From the NCBI GenBank assembly GCA_001940925.1, contig MSGZ01000042.1:190970-254969 (forward strand): 64,000 nt of DNA, read 5' to 3'. Below, in pieces: positions 43,539 to 52,756 of this stretch. The translations under genes and the position numbers were made by a program. This stretch comes from Ruminococcus sp. Phil11. GTDB lineage: Bacteria; Bacillota; Clostridia; Oscillospirales; Ruminococcaceae. Position 1 is the stretch's first letter. Each line of letters opens with the position of its first letter. A model generated the notes under the pieces. It had not been told where the DNA came from. It saw only the letters and a program-made list of their open reading frames with translations, and made no database searches.

Positions 43539-43568
43539 TTGACACAAGCGCAGTCACCGTGTTATAAT
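43539..43568 (+). promoter_or_regulatory. promoter of ECF module 3
   Basis: TTGACA (43539-43544), 18 bases, TATAAT (43563-43568), about 125 bases before the start at 43697. Confidence 0.7.
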
Positions 43569-43696
43569 AGACAAAACACCCGCTCCCCTGCTGACCGAAA
43601 AAATTTTTTTCGGAAACGCGTTACCTTTCCGGTTCGTTTCCTGTCAAACATTGCAGGGACGGCAAACAGCACAGTTCAGTAAAGGAGGTGTCCGCA

Positions 43697-44326
43697 ATGA
43701 TACCGGCAATCGAACAGCACGATTCCGAAGGCCGCACGAAAAAGGCCAAACCGATCCAAAAGCACATTTCGGATGAAGCGATCATCCGCATGTTCACCGA
43801 ACGCCGGGAAGCGGCACTGCAGGAAACCGAAGCGCGGTACGGACAGATGAGCCGCAGGCTTGCATTCCGCATTCTGGGCGATCGACAGGATGCAGAGGAA
43901 TGCACGAACGATATGCTGATGCAGCTCTGGGACTCCATTCCGCCGACGATCCCGCATTCACTTCCTGCGTTCATTTCCGCATTGACCCGGAACATCGCGC
44001 TCAACCGCTACGAGGAGCGCAAGACCGCCAAACGCGGCGGCGGGCAGTATGCGGCTGCACTGGACGAGATTTCCCCGTTTCTTGCCGATCCCGGTCAGAA
44101 TGTTGAGGACAGCTTCACGGAGATCGCCCTGCGCGATGCACTGACCGCATTTCTCGGGACGCTGACGGCCGAAAACCGCCTGATCTTTCTGGCGCGGTTC
44201 TGGTCATTCCAGCCAATCGCCGAGATCGCGGCAGACCATAACATCAGCGTCGGCGCCGTGAAAATGTCACTCAGACGAACCAAGAACAAGCTCAGAAAAT
44301 ATCTCATGAAGGAGGGGCTGATATGA
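43697..44326 (+). CDS. ECF sigma factor
   Basis: 209 residues with the start at the ATG eight bases after AAAGGAGG. About 30 extra N-terminal residues precede region 2 (RRLAFRILGDRQDAEECTND, QLWDSIPPTIPHSLPAFISA, LTRNIALNRYEERKT); region 4 is LARFWSFQPIAEIAADHNIS then VGAVKMSLRRTKNKLRKYLM. The next gene overlaps by four bases. GGAAACGCGTTAC lies 85 bases upstream and is similar to a string before the ECF gene at 36 kb. Confidence 0.87.
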   Translation: MIPAIEQHDSEGRTKKAKPIQKHISDEAIIRMFTERREAALQETEARYGQMSRRLAFRILGDRQDAEECTNDMLMQLWDSIPPTIPHSLPAFISALTRNIALNRYEERKTAKRGGGQYAAALDEISPFLADPGQNVEDSFTEIALRDALTAFLGTLTAENRLIFLARFWSFQPIAEIAADHNISVGAVKMSLRRTKNKLRKYLMKEGLI

Positions 44327-45780
44327 AGCGCAGAGAAACCGTTTTTCTGAAAGCACTCGGCGATATCCCGCAGCCGTACATTGACGAGCTGACGCGGTTT
44401 CAGCAGGAGCAAGCCCCTGCATCCGCGGCAAAACCGAAGGCAGCCGCAGGGGATCATGCTGAGCCGCTGAATCAGAAGGAGCGATTTGGAATGAAGCATA
44501 CAGTACAGCAGTCAGCAGACAAGAACAGAGAAGCCGGGATCAATGTCAGAAAACTAAGACCTGTCACGATCGGCATTCTCGCGTCGCTTACCGCCTGCGC
44601 GGTGATCGCGGCAGGCTTCGGGACCGGCCTTTTCGGAAATGCGCCCGACCGTCTGCCGGGCTTCTCGCCGGAGCAGTCCGGTGCTGAGGTTCAGGCAGAA
44701 GAAGATGAGAACGCGCATACCGATGTGACCGAAGTGCCGGAAACGGATGAAGCATACGGCGATCCGGAAGGCGATCCGGAGGCCGGCGAAGTCAATGTTC
44801 AGGAGGAGCTGTTCTTCCCGGCGTTCTCCTGCTACGGCGACAACACGGAGACCGGCGGCATTCCGGAGATCCCGGAAAACGGCGCGACGCTCTTTACCTC
44901 AATGGACGATCTCCGTCCGCTGCTCGAACGCGCAGTCAATACCGACCTGCCGGTCAAGGGCGTTCAGCACACGGAAGGCCTCTTTGAGGACGGCGGCAGA
45001 GTTCTGGTCATCAAGGGCGCATGGGACCGGAAAAGCATTGACCACGAACTCCGTTCGATGTATCTCACCGCAGACGGTTATCTCCATGCAGACGTCGCGG
45101 CCTATCTCAATCTGAACTATGATGCCGGTATGCCGGATCACCTTACAAATTATTATATTCTCCTCGGTGTTCCGGCAAGCGTGGGGCAGATCAGCGGTGT
45201 ATCCGTGCAGGAGACGCTGTTTGTCTCCGAAGGGACAGCCGAAGCGGATCCGATCGAAGCCGAATTCCGTCAGGGCTATGATTACGCCTATTCGATGAAG
45301 CGTCTTGCAAACAATGATGCGGATTACATCTTCCCGGAGACGACCTACGAGTTCTATTCCGCGGAGGATCTTGACAGCAACAGCGCATGGAATATCGGCA
45401 GCATGTGGGTAATGATGCCCGATGCAGGCAGCGGTCTGCCGCAGTTCCTCTCCGATCAGACAGACAGCATCGTGCAGGAACAGCTTGCTGCAGGCGGCAA
45501 TGCGGTCATCGGCACGAACAGCGTGCAGAACGGCACGGCTCCGTTCATCGCAGTCTATAACAGCATGACCGACAGCAGCGATCCGCGCCGCCTCGTGTAC
45601 CCGGAGCAGCATTATGCTGAGGTGATGACCTCCGGCACCCGCCTGACAATCCTGTGTTCATCCGAACTGTCAAAGGATGCACAGATGACCGCGCCGCCCG
45701 AGGACATCATAAACCCCGACAGCAATCTGCCGCATACCGAAGGTCACGGCTCGATGCTCGCGATCGTCAACGGCCGGTGA
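44323..45780 (+). CDS. ECF-associated membrane protein (anti-sigma-like)
   Basis: 485 residues. A cytoplasmic N-terminus of about 80 residues (FLKALGDIPQPYIDELTRFQ), one helix at about 90 (GILASLTACAVIAAGFGTGL), an acidic linker (TEVPETDEAYGDPEGDPEAG) and a C-terminal extracellular domain of about 320 residues unlike any family I know. Translation is coupled to the sigma gene (ATGA). Likely the regulator of that sigma factor. Confidence 0.7.
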   Translation: MKRRETVFLKALGDIPQPYIDELTRFQQEQAPASAAKPKAAAGDHAEPLNQKERFGMKHTVQQSADKNREAGINVRKLRPVTIGILASLTACAVIAAGFGTGLFGNAPDRLPGFSPEQSGAEVQAEEDENAHTDVTEVPETDEAYGDPEGDPEAGEVNVQEELFFPAFSCYGDNTETGGIPEIPENGATLFTSMDDLRPLLERAVNTDLPVKGVQHTEGLFEDGGRVLVIKGAWDRKSIDHELRSMYLTADGYLHADVAAYLNLNYDAGMPDHLTNYYILLGVPASVGQISGVSVQETLFVSEGTAEADPIEAEFRQGYDYAYSMKRLANNDADYIFPETTYEFYSAEDLDSNSAWNIGSMWVMMPDAGSGLPQFLSDQTDSIVQEQLAAGGNAVIGTNSVQNGTAPFIAVYNSMTDSSDPRRLVYPEQHYAEVMTSGTRLTILCSSELSKDAQMTAPPEDIINPDSNLPHTEGHGSMLAIVNGR

Positions 45781-45796
45781 TACACATAGATAATGT

Positions 45797-45893
45797 GGTA
45801 TCTGCGATGCATCCAAAATGGGGACTCCGTCCCCAAGCCCCTGCCGGGGATATTATCCCCGGACCCCATGATAAATCATCGCGCAGCGATACC
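45797..45893 (+). repeat. R3 element, copy c
   Basis: It starts with GGTATCTGCGATGCATCC and AAAATGGGG, has hairpins GGGGAC-TCC-GTCCCC (45820-45834) and CCGGGGATA-T-TATCCCCGG (45844-45862), then ACCCCATGATAA. It ends in GCGCAGCGATACC, nearly the inverse of its first bases, so this copy is bounded by terminal inverted repeats. Confidence 0.75.
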
Positions 45894-45908
45894 TTTTTCG
45901 ACAAACAG

Positions 45909-45938
45909 AGAGACCGGCTTCGCGCCGGTCTCTGTTTT
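45909..45938. terminator. bidirectional terminator between convergent genes
   Basis: AGAGACCGGC (45909-45918) and GCCGGTCTCT (45924-45933) with a five-base loop, then GTTTTTA. Confidence 0.85.
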
Positions 45939-47500
45939 TATGCTTCGGGTTGTGCGGTCAGATAACGGAGAAGCTGACGGGCGTCCTCCGCCTTCCGTTC
46001 GCCGTCGCCGTTCCAGTCAGCGGCAGGCAGACAGAGGTCATCGCGTTCGCTGCCGGACAAGACCTGTTTCAGCAGCGACAGGTCAGCCGCATTGACGAAG
46101 CCGTCGCGGTTCAGGTCGCCGGGGATGTAAGCTTCTGATTCGCCCTCATACGCCGTATACACATGAATGCAGACATCGCCGTATCCCTTGTCAAAGCAGT
46201 CCTTCCACTCCCGCATTTTTGTTTCACCGTAAACTGCATAGAAAGAAACGCCCTTCTTCCAGCATGCAGAATCCTTATATACATAATACTGCTTTCCGAT
46301 CGGCAGCCGGATGATCACAGAATACAGCTGCCCTGCCCCTGCCGCAAAGTGCTGCGGCAGGCTGACCGTATGGAAACCGGCGTATTCCGCGCACCAGTCA
46401 AACTGTTCGATCAATGTTCCGTCCTGAGGATCCGTAAAATCAGCATCCAGCGCATAAACGGAGATCTGACAGAATTCAGACGGCAGATTCGTAAAGAATC
46501 CGACTGCAGTGATCGTTTCTTCTTTTTCTGCCTGAAACACATTCGCCATGTACATTCCGTTTTGCTCATTGGACGCAAAAAGCGTGCTTAAATCAGAACA
46601 ATTATAATGATACACATTCGCGTAATTCGTCACGGGCTCAAAATCCAGGTGATAGAACATCTGGATCGAAGGCTCATAATAGCTCATATAAAAATATTCG
46701 TTTCCGTTTTTGATACGCGCCGACTGGCTGTCACGGATGATCCATGCGCCGTCACCGAGCGGCTGATCATTGAAATTCTCTTTGGCAAAGCTGTCGTCCC
46801 ATCCGACGACAACAACATCATGCAGCATTCCGTTCAGGGTATCCTGTTCCTTGCATTCTGCGTAATCTGCATTGTAATAACCGTGCTGTGCTGAGATCGG
46901 ATCATCATGCGAATTATAATACATCAGGACGATCGGCCCTTTTTCAGCGATCTTGGCCTTGACTGTCTGCGGCTCATCCAGAGGATAGCTTTCTGTATTC
47001 TGAAGATGCGCAATCGACTGATAACGCATCGACTCATCCAGCGGCTGCATATCCGCATGGGATGCAGCATCGCTTTCCGGTATCACGCCCTGCCATGCAG
47101 CGAGTGCGGTAACTGCAGCTTTCACCGAACCGGTATCACGATAGCCTTCGATGCCCTCATTGTGTCCGCCGCCGTAACGAGGATCATCCGGGTCGGTCGG
47201 GGAGCCCTGACATTCCGTAAACCAGATCAGATGTGATTCCGAAAGGTCAATGCTGCAGTCCGCAATTTCTTTTTTGATCAGATTTGCTTCCGCGCAGGTG
47301 ATCGTCGAATACGCCCAGCAGGTGTTGCCGATCTGCGCCTTGACCGGTGTTATGATCTCCGGTGCTTCCTCGCGCCAGTCAAAATGCGCGGGCAGTTCTG
47401 TTTCCTCTGCGGCAAACGTCTGCGCGGTCAGTCCGGCGCCGCAGAGCGTACAGCACAGCAAGGCAGCTGTCAATCTGCATAACCTTGTTTTGTGTTCCAA
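45938..47500 (-). CDS. C1 (papain-like) peptidase with lectin-like and dockerin domains, copy 1
   Basis: 520 residues from a TTG seven bases after AGGAGG. Signal peptide to about 30; papain fold with Cys61 in AQIGNTCWAYST and His227 in MLHDVVVVGWDDS. At the place of the conserved Asn (NSWG) stands Asp257 (IIRDSQSA), so the catalytic triad is altered. A lectin-like beta domain follows (about 270-450) and a type I dockerin (IPGDLNRDGFVNAADLSLLK, then ADWNGDGERKAEDARQLLRY). It lies 11 bases after a paralogue in the same operon. Activity is uncertain because of the Asn change. Confidence 0.85.
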   Translation of the reverse strand: MEHKTRLCRLTAALLCCTLCGAGLTAQTFAAEETELPAHFDWREEAPEIITPVKAQIGNTCWAYSTITCAEANLIKKEIADCSIDLSESHLIWFTECQGSPTDPDDPRYGGGHNEGIEGYRDTGSVKAAVTALAAWQGVIPESDAASHADMQPLDESMRYQSIAHLQNTESYPLDEPQTVKAKIAEKGPIVLMYYNSHDDPISAQHGYYNADYAECKEQDTLNGMLHDVVVVGWDDSFAKENFNDQPLGDGAWIIRDSQSARIKNGNEYFYMSYYEPSIQMFYHLDFEPVTNYANVYHYNCSDLSTLFASNEQNGMYMANVFQAEKEETITAVGFFTNLPSEFCQISVYALDADFTDPQDGTLIEQFDWCAEYAGFHTVSLPQHFAAGAGQLYSVIIRLPIGKQYYVYKDSACWKKGVSFYAVYGETKMREWKDCFDKGYGDVCIHVYTAYEGESEAYIPGDLNRDGFVNAADLSLLKQVLSGSERDDLCLPAADWNGDGERKAEDARQLLRYLTAQPEA

Positions 47501-47511
47501 ATCGGCACCTC

Positions 47512-49176
47512 CTAACCTGTTTCATCCCTTTGAAGCAAAAAGCTGAGCAAGCCTCTTGCATCCTCTGCATTGATCGCCTGATCTCCGTTCCAGTCTCCGG
47601 CGATCTGGCAAAGGTCTGTGCGTTCGCTGCCGAGCAGCACCTGTTTCAGCAGAGAGAGGTCAACCGCATTCACTTTGCCGTCACGGTTCAGGTCGCCGCG
47701 GATCAATGTTTCTGCGTCTGCTAATTCTTTTTCGGTGATGACATAATCCCCGTTTTTGTCGTAAGCATCCGCAGCAGCTTTCCGGTAAAGCGCATCGGGA
47801 TAATTCTGCTCATTGACCGCAGTGCCGTCCTTCGTGAACGCTTTTGCCACGAGATTTCCGTAGTTATTGATTGACGAAACCAACGACCACCTTGTCTGCG
47901 ATGTCTCGCCGTATTCCATGAAATAGGTTTTGACCGGGCCGCTGCCGTTCATGTCAAACCACAGATGCGATTCTTCCTTGATGCCGGTTTTCACCGCGAC
48001 GGAGAATTGCTGTCCGGCTGCGACCTGACATACTGTGTGCAGCGGATAGGTGTGATAGCCCTCATACGGTTCTGTGCCGCTGATCTGTGCCAGCAGTTCG
48101 CCGTCCAGCGGATTCTGATAATTCTCCTTCAGCGCGAAAATGCTGATCTCATAAGGCAGGTCGGGATCACTTGTATAAATCGCTGCAGCGGTGATATTCT
48201 CATCCTTTTTAGCGGTGTAGACATTGGCATAGACATATCCCTTGTTCTGACGCGTCCGGACACCGTGCGGAAACCCGCAGCACTGATAGATACCGTCATA
48301 ATTATCGACCGGCTCCACATCATACTGAACAACACCGCCGAGAGAAGACTCGTAATAGGAGATGTAGAAGAATCCCTCCTTCATGGAAACGGTCGTATCG
48401 CCCCAGCTGTTTTTGCAGAGCCATGCGCCGTCTCCGGGCGGCGTTACGCTGAAGTTTTCTTTCGGGAAATTGTCATCCCAGCCGCAGAGACAGACCGCGT
48501 GCCATGCGGCGTCCAGTTCCTTGACATTGCTGCCGTCATAGAGCGTTTCGTAATATGCGTGATGTTCAGAATACAGTTCTGCCTGATGCACATTCAGATA
48601 CGTGATCTGCATCGCGCCTTTTTCCATAAGATTTTTCTTGATTATATCCGGTTCGGAAAGAGGGTATTCCGACGAATCCTGCAGATGCGCGATCGACGCA
48701 TAACGCTGCGATTCATCAAACGGAAGCTTCGCTTTGTTTTCCTGTGTTTCGGATTCCTGCACCACGCCCTTCCAGCAGGCAAGCGAACCGGCGAAATATA
48801 CTCTCGTTGCGAGTTGTGTATATCCGCTTACGCCGAGTTCCTTTCCGTCGCCGTAAAGCGGGTCGTCCGGATCGTCCGGACTGCCCTTGCAGAAGGTGAA
48901 CCACGAAAAATGGGATTCGGAAAGATCAAGCGTATTGTCTGCCATGCCCTTTTTAATCATATTGGATTCGATCGCAGCCATGCCGGAATAGATGCCGCAG
49001 GTGCCGCCGTACTGCTGCTTGACAGAGGTCACGGCACCTTCGTCCCTGAGATCAAATTTTGCTGGCAGTTCTTCTGTTTCTTCAATTGAAAATGCCGGCT
49101 CCGTCAGGCCGGAGCAGCAGAGCGTGCAGGCCAGCATCGCTGCCGTGAGCCTTGATAAAATTGCTGTGTGTTTCAT
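47512..49176 (-). CDS. C1 (papain-like) peptidase with lectin-like and dockerin domains, copy 2
   Basis: 554 residues. Signal peptide to about 30; Cys60 in KQQYGGTCGIYSG (the Trp after Cys replaced by Gly), His226 in AAWHAVCLCGWDDN and Asn256 in WLCKNSWGD, so the Cys-His-Asn triad is complete. A lectin-like domain and a dockerin at the end (RGDLNRDGKVNAVDLSLLKQ, then GDWNGDQAINAEDARGLLSF) follow. An extra stretch with EF-hand-like DKNGDYVITEKE precedes the dockerin. Secreted, probably scaffold-bound, possibly degrading plant or host proteins. It is the first gene of the pair and has a consensus-like promoter. Confidence 0.87.
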   Translation of the reverse strand: MKHTAILSRLTAAMLACTLCCSGLTEPAFSIEETEELPAKFDLRDEGAVTSVKQQYGGTCGIYSGMAAIESNMIKKGMADNTLDLSESHFSWFTFCKGSPDDPDDPLYGDGKELGVSGYTQLATRVYFAGSLACWKGVVQESETQENKAKLPFDESQRYASIAHLQDSSEYPLSEPDIIKKNLMEKGAMQITYLNVHQAELYSEHHAYYETLYDGSNVKELDAAWHAVCLCGWDDNFPKENFSVTPPGDGAWLCKNSWGDTTVSMKEGFFYISYYESSLGGVVQYDVEPVDNYDGIYQCCGFPHGVRTRQNKGYVYANVYTAKKDENITAAAIYTSDPDLPYEISIFALKENYQNPLDGELLAQISGTEPYEGYHTYPLHTVCQVAAGQQFSVAVKTGIKEESHLWFDMNGSGPVKTYFMEYGETSQTRWSLVSSINNYGNLVAKAFTKDGTAVNEQNYPDALYRKAAADAYDKNGDYVITEKELADAETLIRGDLNRDGKVNAVDLSLLKQVLLGSERTDLCQIAGDWNGDQAINAEDARGLLSFLLQRDETG

Positions 49177-49243
49177 AAACGGATTCCCCTCCCCTTTTCA
49201 GATCATGCGGAATATACGTGAGAAAACTGCGCTCCATTGAAAA

Positions 49244-49272
49244 ATTATAGCATAAGAAAATCAACAGGTCAA
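49244..49272 (-). promoter_or_regulatory. promoter of the C1 peptidase pair
   Basis: Minus strand TTGACC (49267-49272), 17 bases, TATAAT (49244-49249). Confidence 0.82.
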
Positions 49273-49393
49273 TAAAATCCGACAGAACGCCGTATTTCAC
49301 GACGAAATCCCGCTTTTTGAGGACGAAATCCCGTTTTCGGCAGACGAACGGGATGTGCATTTCATCTGCGACGAAATGCAAAGGCTTTTCCGC

Positions 49394-49422
49394 TTGACTT
49401 TTCGGCGGAAATGTGGTAGAAT
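49394..49422 (+). promoter_or_regulatory. promoter of the lipoprotein gene
   Basis: TTGACT (49394-49399), 17 bases, TAGAAT (49417-49422). Confidence 0.7.
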
Positions 49423-49491
49423 CTTGTAGTACGAGAAACCGGCATTCTCCGGACAGCTGTCCGGCGGATGCACACATAAAGGAGCATGACC

Positions 49492-49908
49492 ATGAAACGA
49501 CTGATCCCGCTTTTTCTTGCATCGGCACTGCTGCTGACCGGCTGCCCCGGCAGTGACAAGCAGACCGATTCCGATACCCCTGCCGAGACGACCGCGGCCG
49601 TCACCGAAGCACCCTCCGAACCGGCGGAGACCGAATCCGCAGAGCAGACCGATGCGCCGAAGCAGACCAAAGCCAAGGAAAAAAAGGATGCCGATACCAA
49701 GGAGACGACCGCCGCAGGAACGACTGCAAAGCAGTCTGACGGAAACGCTGCGCCCGCCGCGCCCGAACAGGACGAGCTGCCGGTCATCGGCGGTGAGAGC
49801 GCAGACCCCGCACCCGCCCCGCAGACCCCTGCGGATTCCGACCCCGACGACGAGATCGCCTTCAATGAGGACGGCGTCATCGAGCTGCCGATCATCCCCA
49901 TAAGGTAA
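49492..49908 (+). CDS. small acidic Thr/Ala/Pro-rich lipoprotein
   Basis: 138 residues. The ATG at 49492 follows AAGGAG with a proper spacer. A lipoprotein signal peptide (KRLIPLFLASALLLTGC) with Cys in LLTGC is followed by a low-complexity, acidic chain (PAETTAAVTEAPSEPAETES, then Lys-rich KAKEKKDADTKE) and a hydrophobic end (GVIELPIIPIR). It has no domain I recognise, and is probably an unstructured surface lipoprotein. It has its own promoter. Confidence 0.7.
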   Translation: MKRLIPLFLASALLLTGCPGSDKQTDSDTPAETTAAVTEAPSEPAETESAEQTDAPKQTKAKEKKDADTKETTAAGTTAKQSDGNAAPAAPEQDELPVIGGESADPAPAPQTPADSDPDDEIAFNEDGVIELPIIPIR

Positions 49909-49911
49909 ATG

Positions 49912-50045
49912 CGGTATCGCTCCGCGCGGGCAGTGCCCGCAGCCGTTTTCCTCCGGGGACGGTGAGCGAACCGCTCCCAGCTTTCGCAATGCACGCCGCT
50001 AAAGCGGCTTCTGAAAGGTTACTGCTCCCAATGCTGAAGCCCGCC
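49912..50045 (-). repeat. R1 element, copy h (inverse orientation)
   Basis: On the minus strand GCTTCAGCATTGGGAGCAG, GCCGCTTTAGCGGCGTGC and the GGGAGCGGTTCGCTCACC module are read. It begins with GCGGTATCGCTCCGCG, the same string that opens R3 copy a. Confidence 0.75.
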
Positions 50046-50068
50046 GCAAATAACACAAAAAAATCAGA

Positions 50069-50112
50069 ATCAAAAAATGGACGCCGATCATAATATCCGC
50101 GTCCATTTCTTT
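50069..50112. terminator. terminator after the S41 membrane protease operon (and the lipoprotein gene)
   Basis: AAATGGACGC (50075-50084) and GCGTCCATTT (50099-50108) with inner GAT/ATC pairing; T runs on the minus strand side, and TTTC on the plus side. Confidence 0.75.
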
Positions 50113-50219
50113 ATACACATAATGGGGTCTGGGGACAATGTCCCCAGCGGGGCTCAACTTGAAGAAACAAGTTTCTTCATGTTTAGGCGGAGCCCCATTT
50201 TGAATGCATCGCAGATACC
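50113..50219 (-). repeat. R3 element, copy b
   Basis: Read in the direction of the S41 gene it begins at the stop codon with GCGGTATCTGCGATGCATTC and AAAATGGGGCTCCGCC, then a hairpin of AACATGAAGAAAC and GTTTCTTCAAGTT, then CTGGGGACA-T-TGTCCCCAG and ACCCCATTATG, and leads into the terminator at 50069. Confidence 0.8.
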
Positions 50220-50221
50220 GC

Positions 50222-51925
50222 TTACTGTTCCAGCATCTCCCGTGCCTTGTCCATGAGATAGTCGCGGCCTTCGTCAAACAGCGCGCGGATCGCTTCTCCG
50301 TCAAACGGAATGATCTCCACGCCGTCCCCGTCGCCGCTCTGGCGGTCAATACCCGAGTCGATCGCAATATCGCCGTTTTCGTCAAGCACGACGCAGTTCG
50401 AGAACGAGACCGTTCCGCATTCTCCAGCCTTCATGCCGACTGCCTGCGACGAGCCGTTCGGCTCCGTGAAGCCGATCACGGTCACATTCTCAAGGCCTTC
50501 CATTTCCTTTGTCATGATGTCTCCCGCGCTGACCGTCGCGGAATCGACCAGCACGATGATGCGCCCGTCCCCGAGCAGCTGCTCCCCCTGATACACGATA
50601 TCATTGCCCTTGACATACCGGCCGGACGCGTCCTTTGCCCAGCAGTGGTTCTGCTCGTCCCAGACACAGTTCGTCAGGCAATAATGCTCCCCCTTCGGCG
50701 CGAACATTGCCGTCACGCCGTTGACCATGTGCGGAGAGCCGCCCTCATTGCCGCGCAGGTCAATGATGACGTCCTTGACCCCGTCCTGCTGATATTCGAG
50801 GATCTGCTGCCGGATCTCGTTTTTCATCTCGTCATAGGCGTCATCGTCCGCGGAGTTGTAGGACTTCATGTCAAAGCTCATGCCCTTGATGCGCAGGCAG
50901 GCTGTTGTCCTGCTGATGCGCTTCCACATCAGATTGCCTGTTTCCACGCTCTGACCGACCGTTTTCACCGTACCGGTCAGGCGGTCGAGATAATCGCCGC
51001 ACTGCGGAAGGACGGCGGTCTGCTCCGCGCCGTTCTCATCGAGATAGGTCACGGTCACGCTGTCCCCGCCGACGCCCGCACAGAGCACGCCGCTCCAGAA
51101 GATCTCGTTGTCAATGTCGGGATAACTGCCCATGATGAGCGTCAGTTCTTCCTTTTCTTCATCGTATACGAAGAAATTGACGTCATAGAGCGGTGCGGTC
51201 CTGCTCACTTCATCAGGCGATCTGCCGTCCCATGCCGTAATGACGGTACCGTTGCGGATGCCGTACTCTGCAAGGCTTTCGTCGGTATTCACCGCAGCAA
51301 AACTGCCGTCTGAGCAGCGCATCAGCGAAAGACCGTAATCATGGCCGAGTGCCTCGCGGATCGCCTGATTGGCAGGAGCCATGTCCTCTTTGATGCTGTA
51401 GGTATAGCCGACATGACCGTCGTGGAACTCACCGCAGAATGCGCCCCATGTCAGCAGATTGGCTCCTGCGTCCTGTGTGCGGTCGATCTCCGCGAATTTC
51501 GGCTGATACTTCGCATAAAGCGCGTCCCAGTCAATGCCCTTGTGATCGGTCAGCACATAATGCTCCCGCATACAGGCGGAGAGTTTCTCAAAGTCGCCGA
51601 GATAATCCTTTGCACGGTACCGCGGATTCAGCAGGCAGACCGGCACACTCAGCAACATACAGGCCGCGCCCGCTGCCGCCAGTCTGCGGCGGATGCCGGA
51701 TAATTCCGTGAAGAATCCGAGTGCCGCGATCACTGCGCCGAGATACAGCGGCAGCAGCGAGACGGTCAGGCCGTGCTTGGAAACACCGATCGCAAGCAGC
51801 GGCACGATCAGCCAAAATATTTTCCATTTTGTGCTTTTGACGCGGTCTGCATAGCCTGCCAGCCAGAACAGTCCCCCGCAGGCGGCAGCACAGACGCCTA
51901 CCGCGATGATATCCATCATCTTCAT
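50222..51925 (-). CDS. membrane S41-family peptidase-like protein
   Basis: 567 residues. Three N-terminal helices (about 5-95) anchor it, then a PDZ-like region and an S41 core: IIDLRGNEGGSPHMVNGV, LVDSATVSAGDIMTK with the presumed nucleophile Ser, and FTEPNGSSQAVG where the Lys of Ctp proteases would be expected but is not obvious. It is the last gene of the leftward set with two ABC permeases, an ATPase and a two-component system, so it may act on the exported substrate or on envelope proteins. The start follows AAAGGAGG. Confidence 0.75.
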   Translation of the reverse strand: MKMMDIIAVGVCAAACGGLFWLAGYADRVKSTKWKIFWLIVPLLAIGVSKHGLTVSLLPLYLGAVIAALGFFTELSGIRRRLAAAGAACMLLSVPVCLLNPRYRAKDYLGDFEKLSACMREHYVLTDHKGIDWDALYAKYQPKFAEIDRTQDAGANLLTWGAFCGEFHDGHVGYTYSIKEDMAPANQAIREALGHDYGLSLMRCSDGSFAAVNTDESLAEYGIRNGTVITAWDGRSPDEVSRTAPLYDVNFFVYDEEKEELTLIMGSYPDIDNEIFWSGVLCAGVGGDSVTVTYLDENGAEQTAVLPQCGDYLDRLTGTVKTVGQSVETGNLMWKRISRTTACLRIKGMSFDMKSYNSADDDAYDEMKNEIRQQILEYQQDGVKDVIIDLRGNEGGSPHMVNGVTAMFAPKGEHYCLTNCVWDEQNHCWAKDASGRYVKGNDIVYQGEQLLGDGRIIVLVDSATVSAGDIMTKEMEGLENVTVIGFTEPNGSSQAVGMKAGECGTVSFSNCVVLDENGDIAIDSGIDRQSGDGDGVEIIPFDGEAIRALFDEGRDYLMDKAREMLEQ

Positions 51926-51940
51926 TTCTGCCGCCTCCTT

Positions 51941-52744
51941 TCACGCCATATCATCCACATGGAAAAAGTGATAGCCGATCAGCAGATACACCGCCGTCAT
52001 GATGACCGCGCAGACGATGATCGGCCAGACCGTCGATGCAGGCAGCGCGGGGTCGTAAGTGAAATACTGATTCAGGCTCAGGTCGTAGGTATACCAGCTG
52101 TCAAATTTGCCGAGACGTCCGAGCCCTGAAGGCGCCAACAGGAACGGATGCGCCGACAGCTTTTCGATCACCGGCACGGATGATTCCGCGACCTGTGCAA
52201 GCGCAAACGCCGGCATCACCAGCGTAGAAAACGAAATCGAAGCTGTTGGATTTTTCAGGATGAAAACGGTCATCAGACAGAACGCCGTCATCCGGATGTT
52301 CGGGAACAGCATCAGCAGAAAACGTCGGACGACTTCAGACACCGGCACAACATCCCCGACGCCGAACAGTGCGCCGTAAAGCAGCAGCGGTAAAGCGGTC
52401 ACGGCCAGCGCAATCAGCGGACCCGCGATCAGCACAGGGATCGCGCGCCCGAAAAACGACGCCGCACGGCTTCTGCCGGAGGTCAGCTCATGATTGATCG
52501 TCTTGTCCGTGAAATCGGCACCGCTGACCATGCCGACCGTCAGGCCGGCGGAAATTGACGCAAAGCCCGCAAACACCGGAAGCGAACCTGCAATGTATTC
52601 CGTCACCGGCTTTACTCTTTCACCGGTGCCGCCGCTGTCCAGAAACATCATGAGAAAGAATACGGCTGCGAGCGAAAGATTGCAAAGATGCAGCGTCCTT
52701 GCATGCAGAAAAATGCGGATCTGTCCGCGTATAATATCAAGCAT
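51941..52744 (-). CDS. ABC-2 type transporter permease
   Basis: 267 residues with six predicted helices. The start LDIIRGQIRIFLHARTLHLC and ADFTDKTINHELTSGRSRAA are typical of ABC-2/LanEG-like permeases. It follows the other permease after 12 bases; the two would form the membrane half of one exporter with the ATPase at 53493. The substrate is not readable; peptides such as lantibiotics or bacitracin are common for this layout. Confidence 0.8.
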   Translation of the reverse strand: MLDIIRGQIRIFLHARTLHLCNLSLAAVFFLMMFLDSGGTGERVKPVTEYIAGSLPVFAGFASISAGLTVGMVSGADFTDKTINHELTSGRSRAASFFGRAIPVLIAGPLIALAVTALPLLLYGALFGVGDVVPVSEVVRRFLLMLFPNIRMTAFCLMTVFILKNPTASISFSTLVMPAFALAQVAESSVPVIEKLSAHPFLLAPSGLGRLGKFDSWYTYDLSLNQYFTYDPALPASTVWPIIVCAVIMTAVYLLIGYHFFHVDDMA

Positions 52745-52756
52745 GACAGCACCCCC

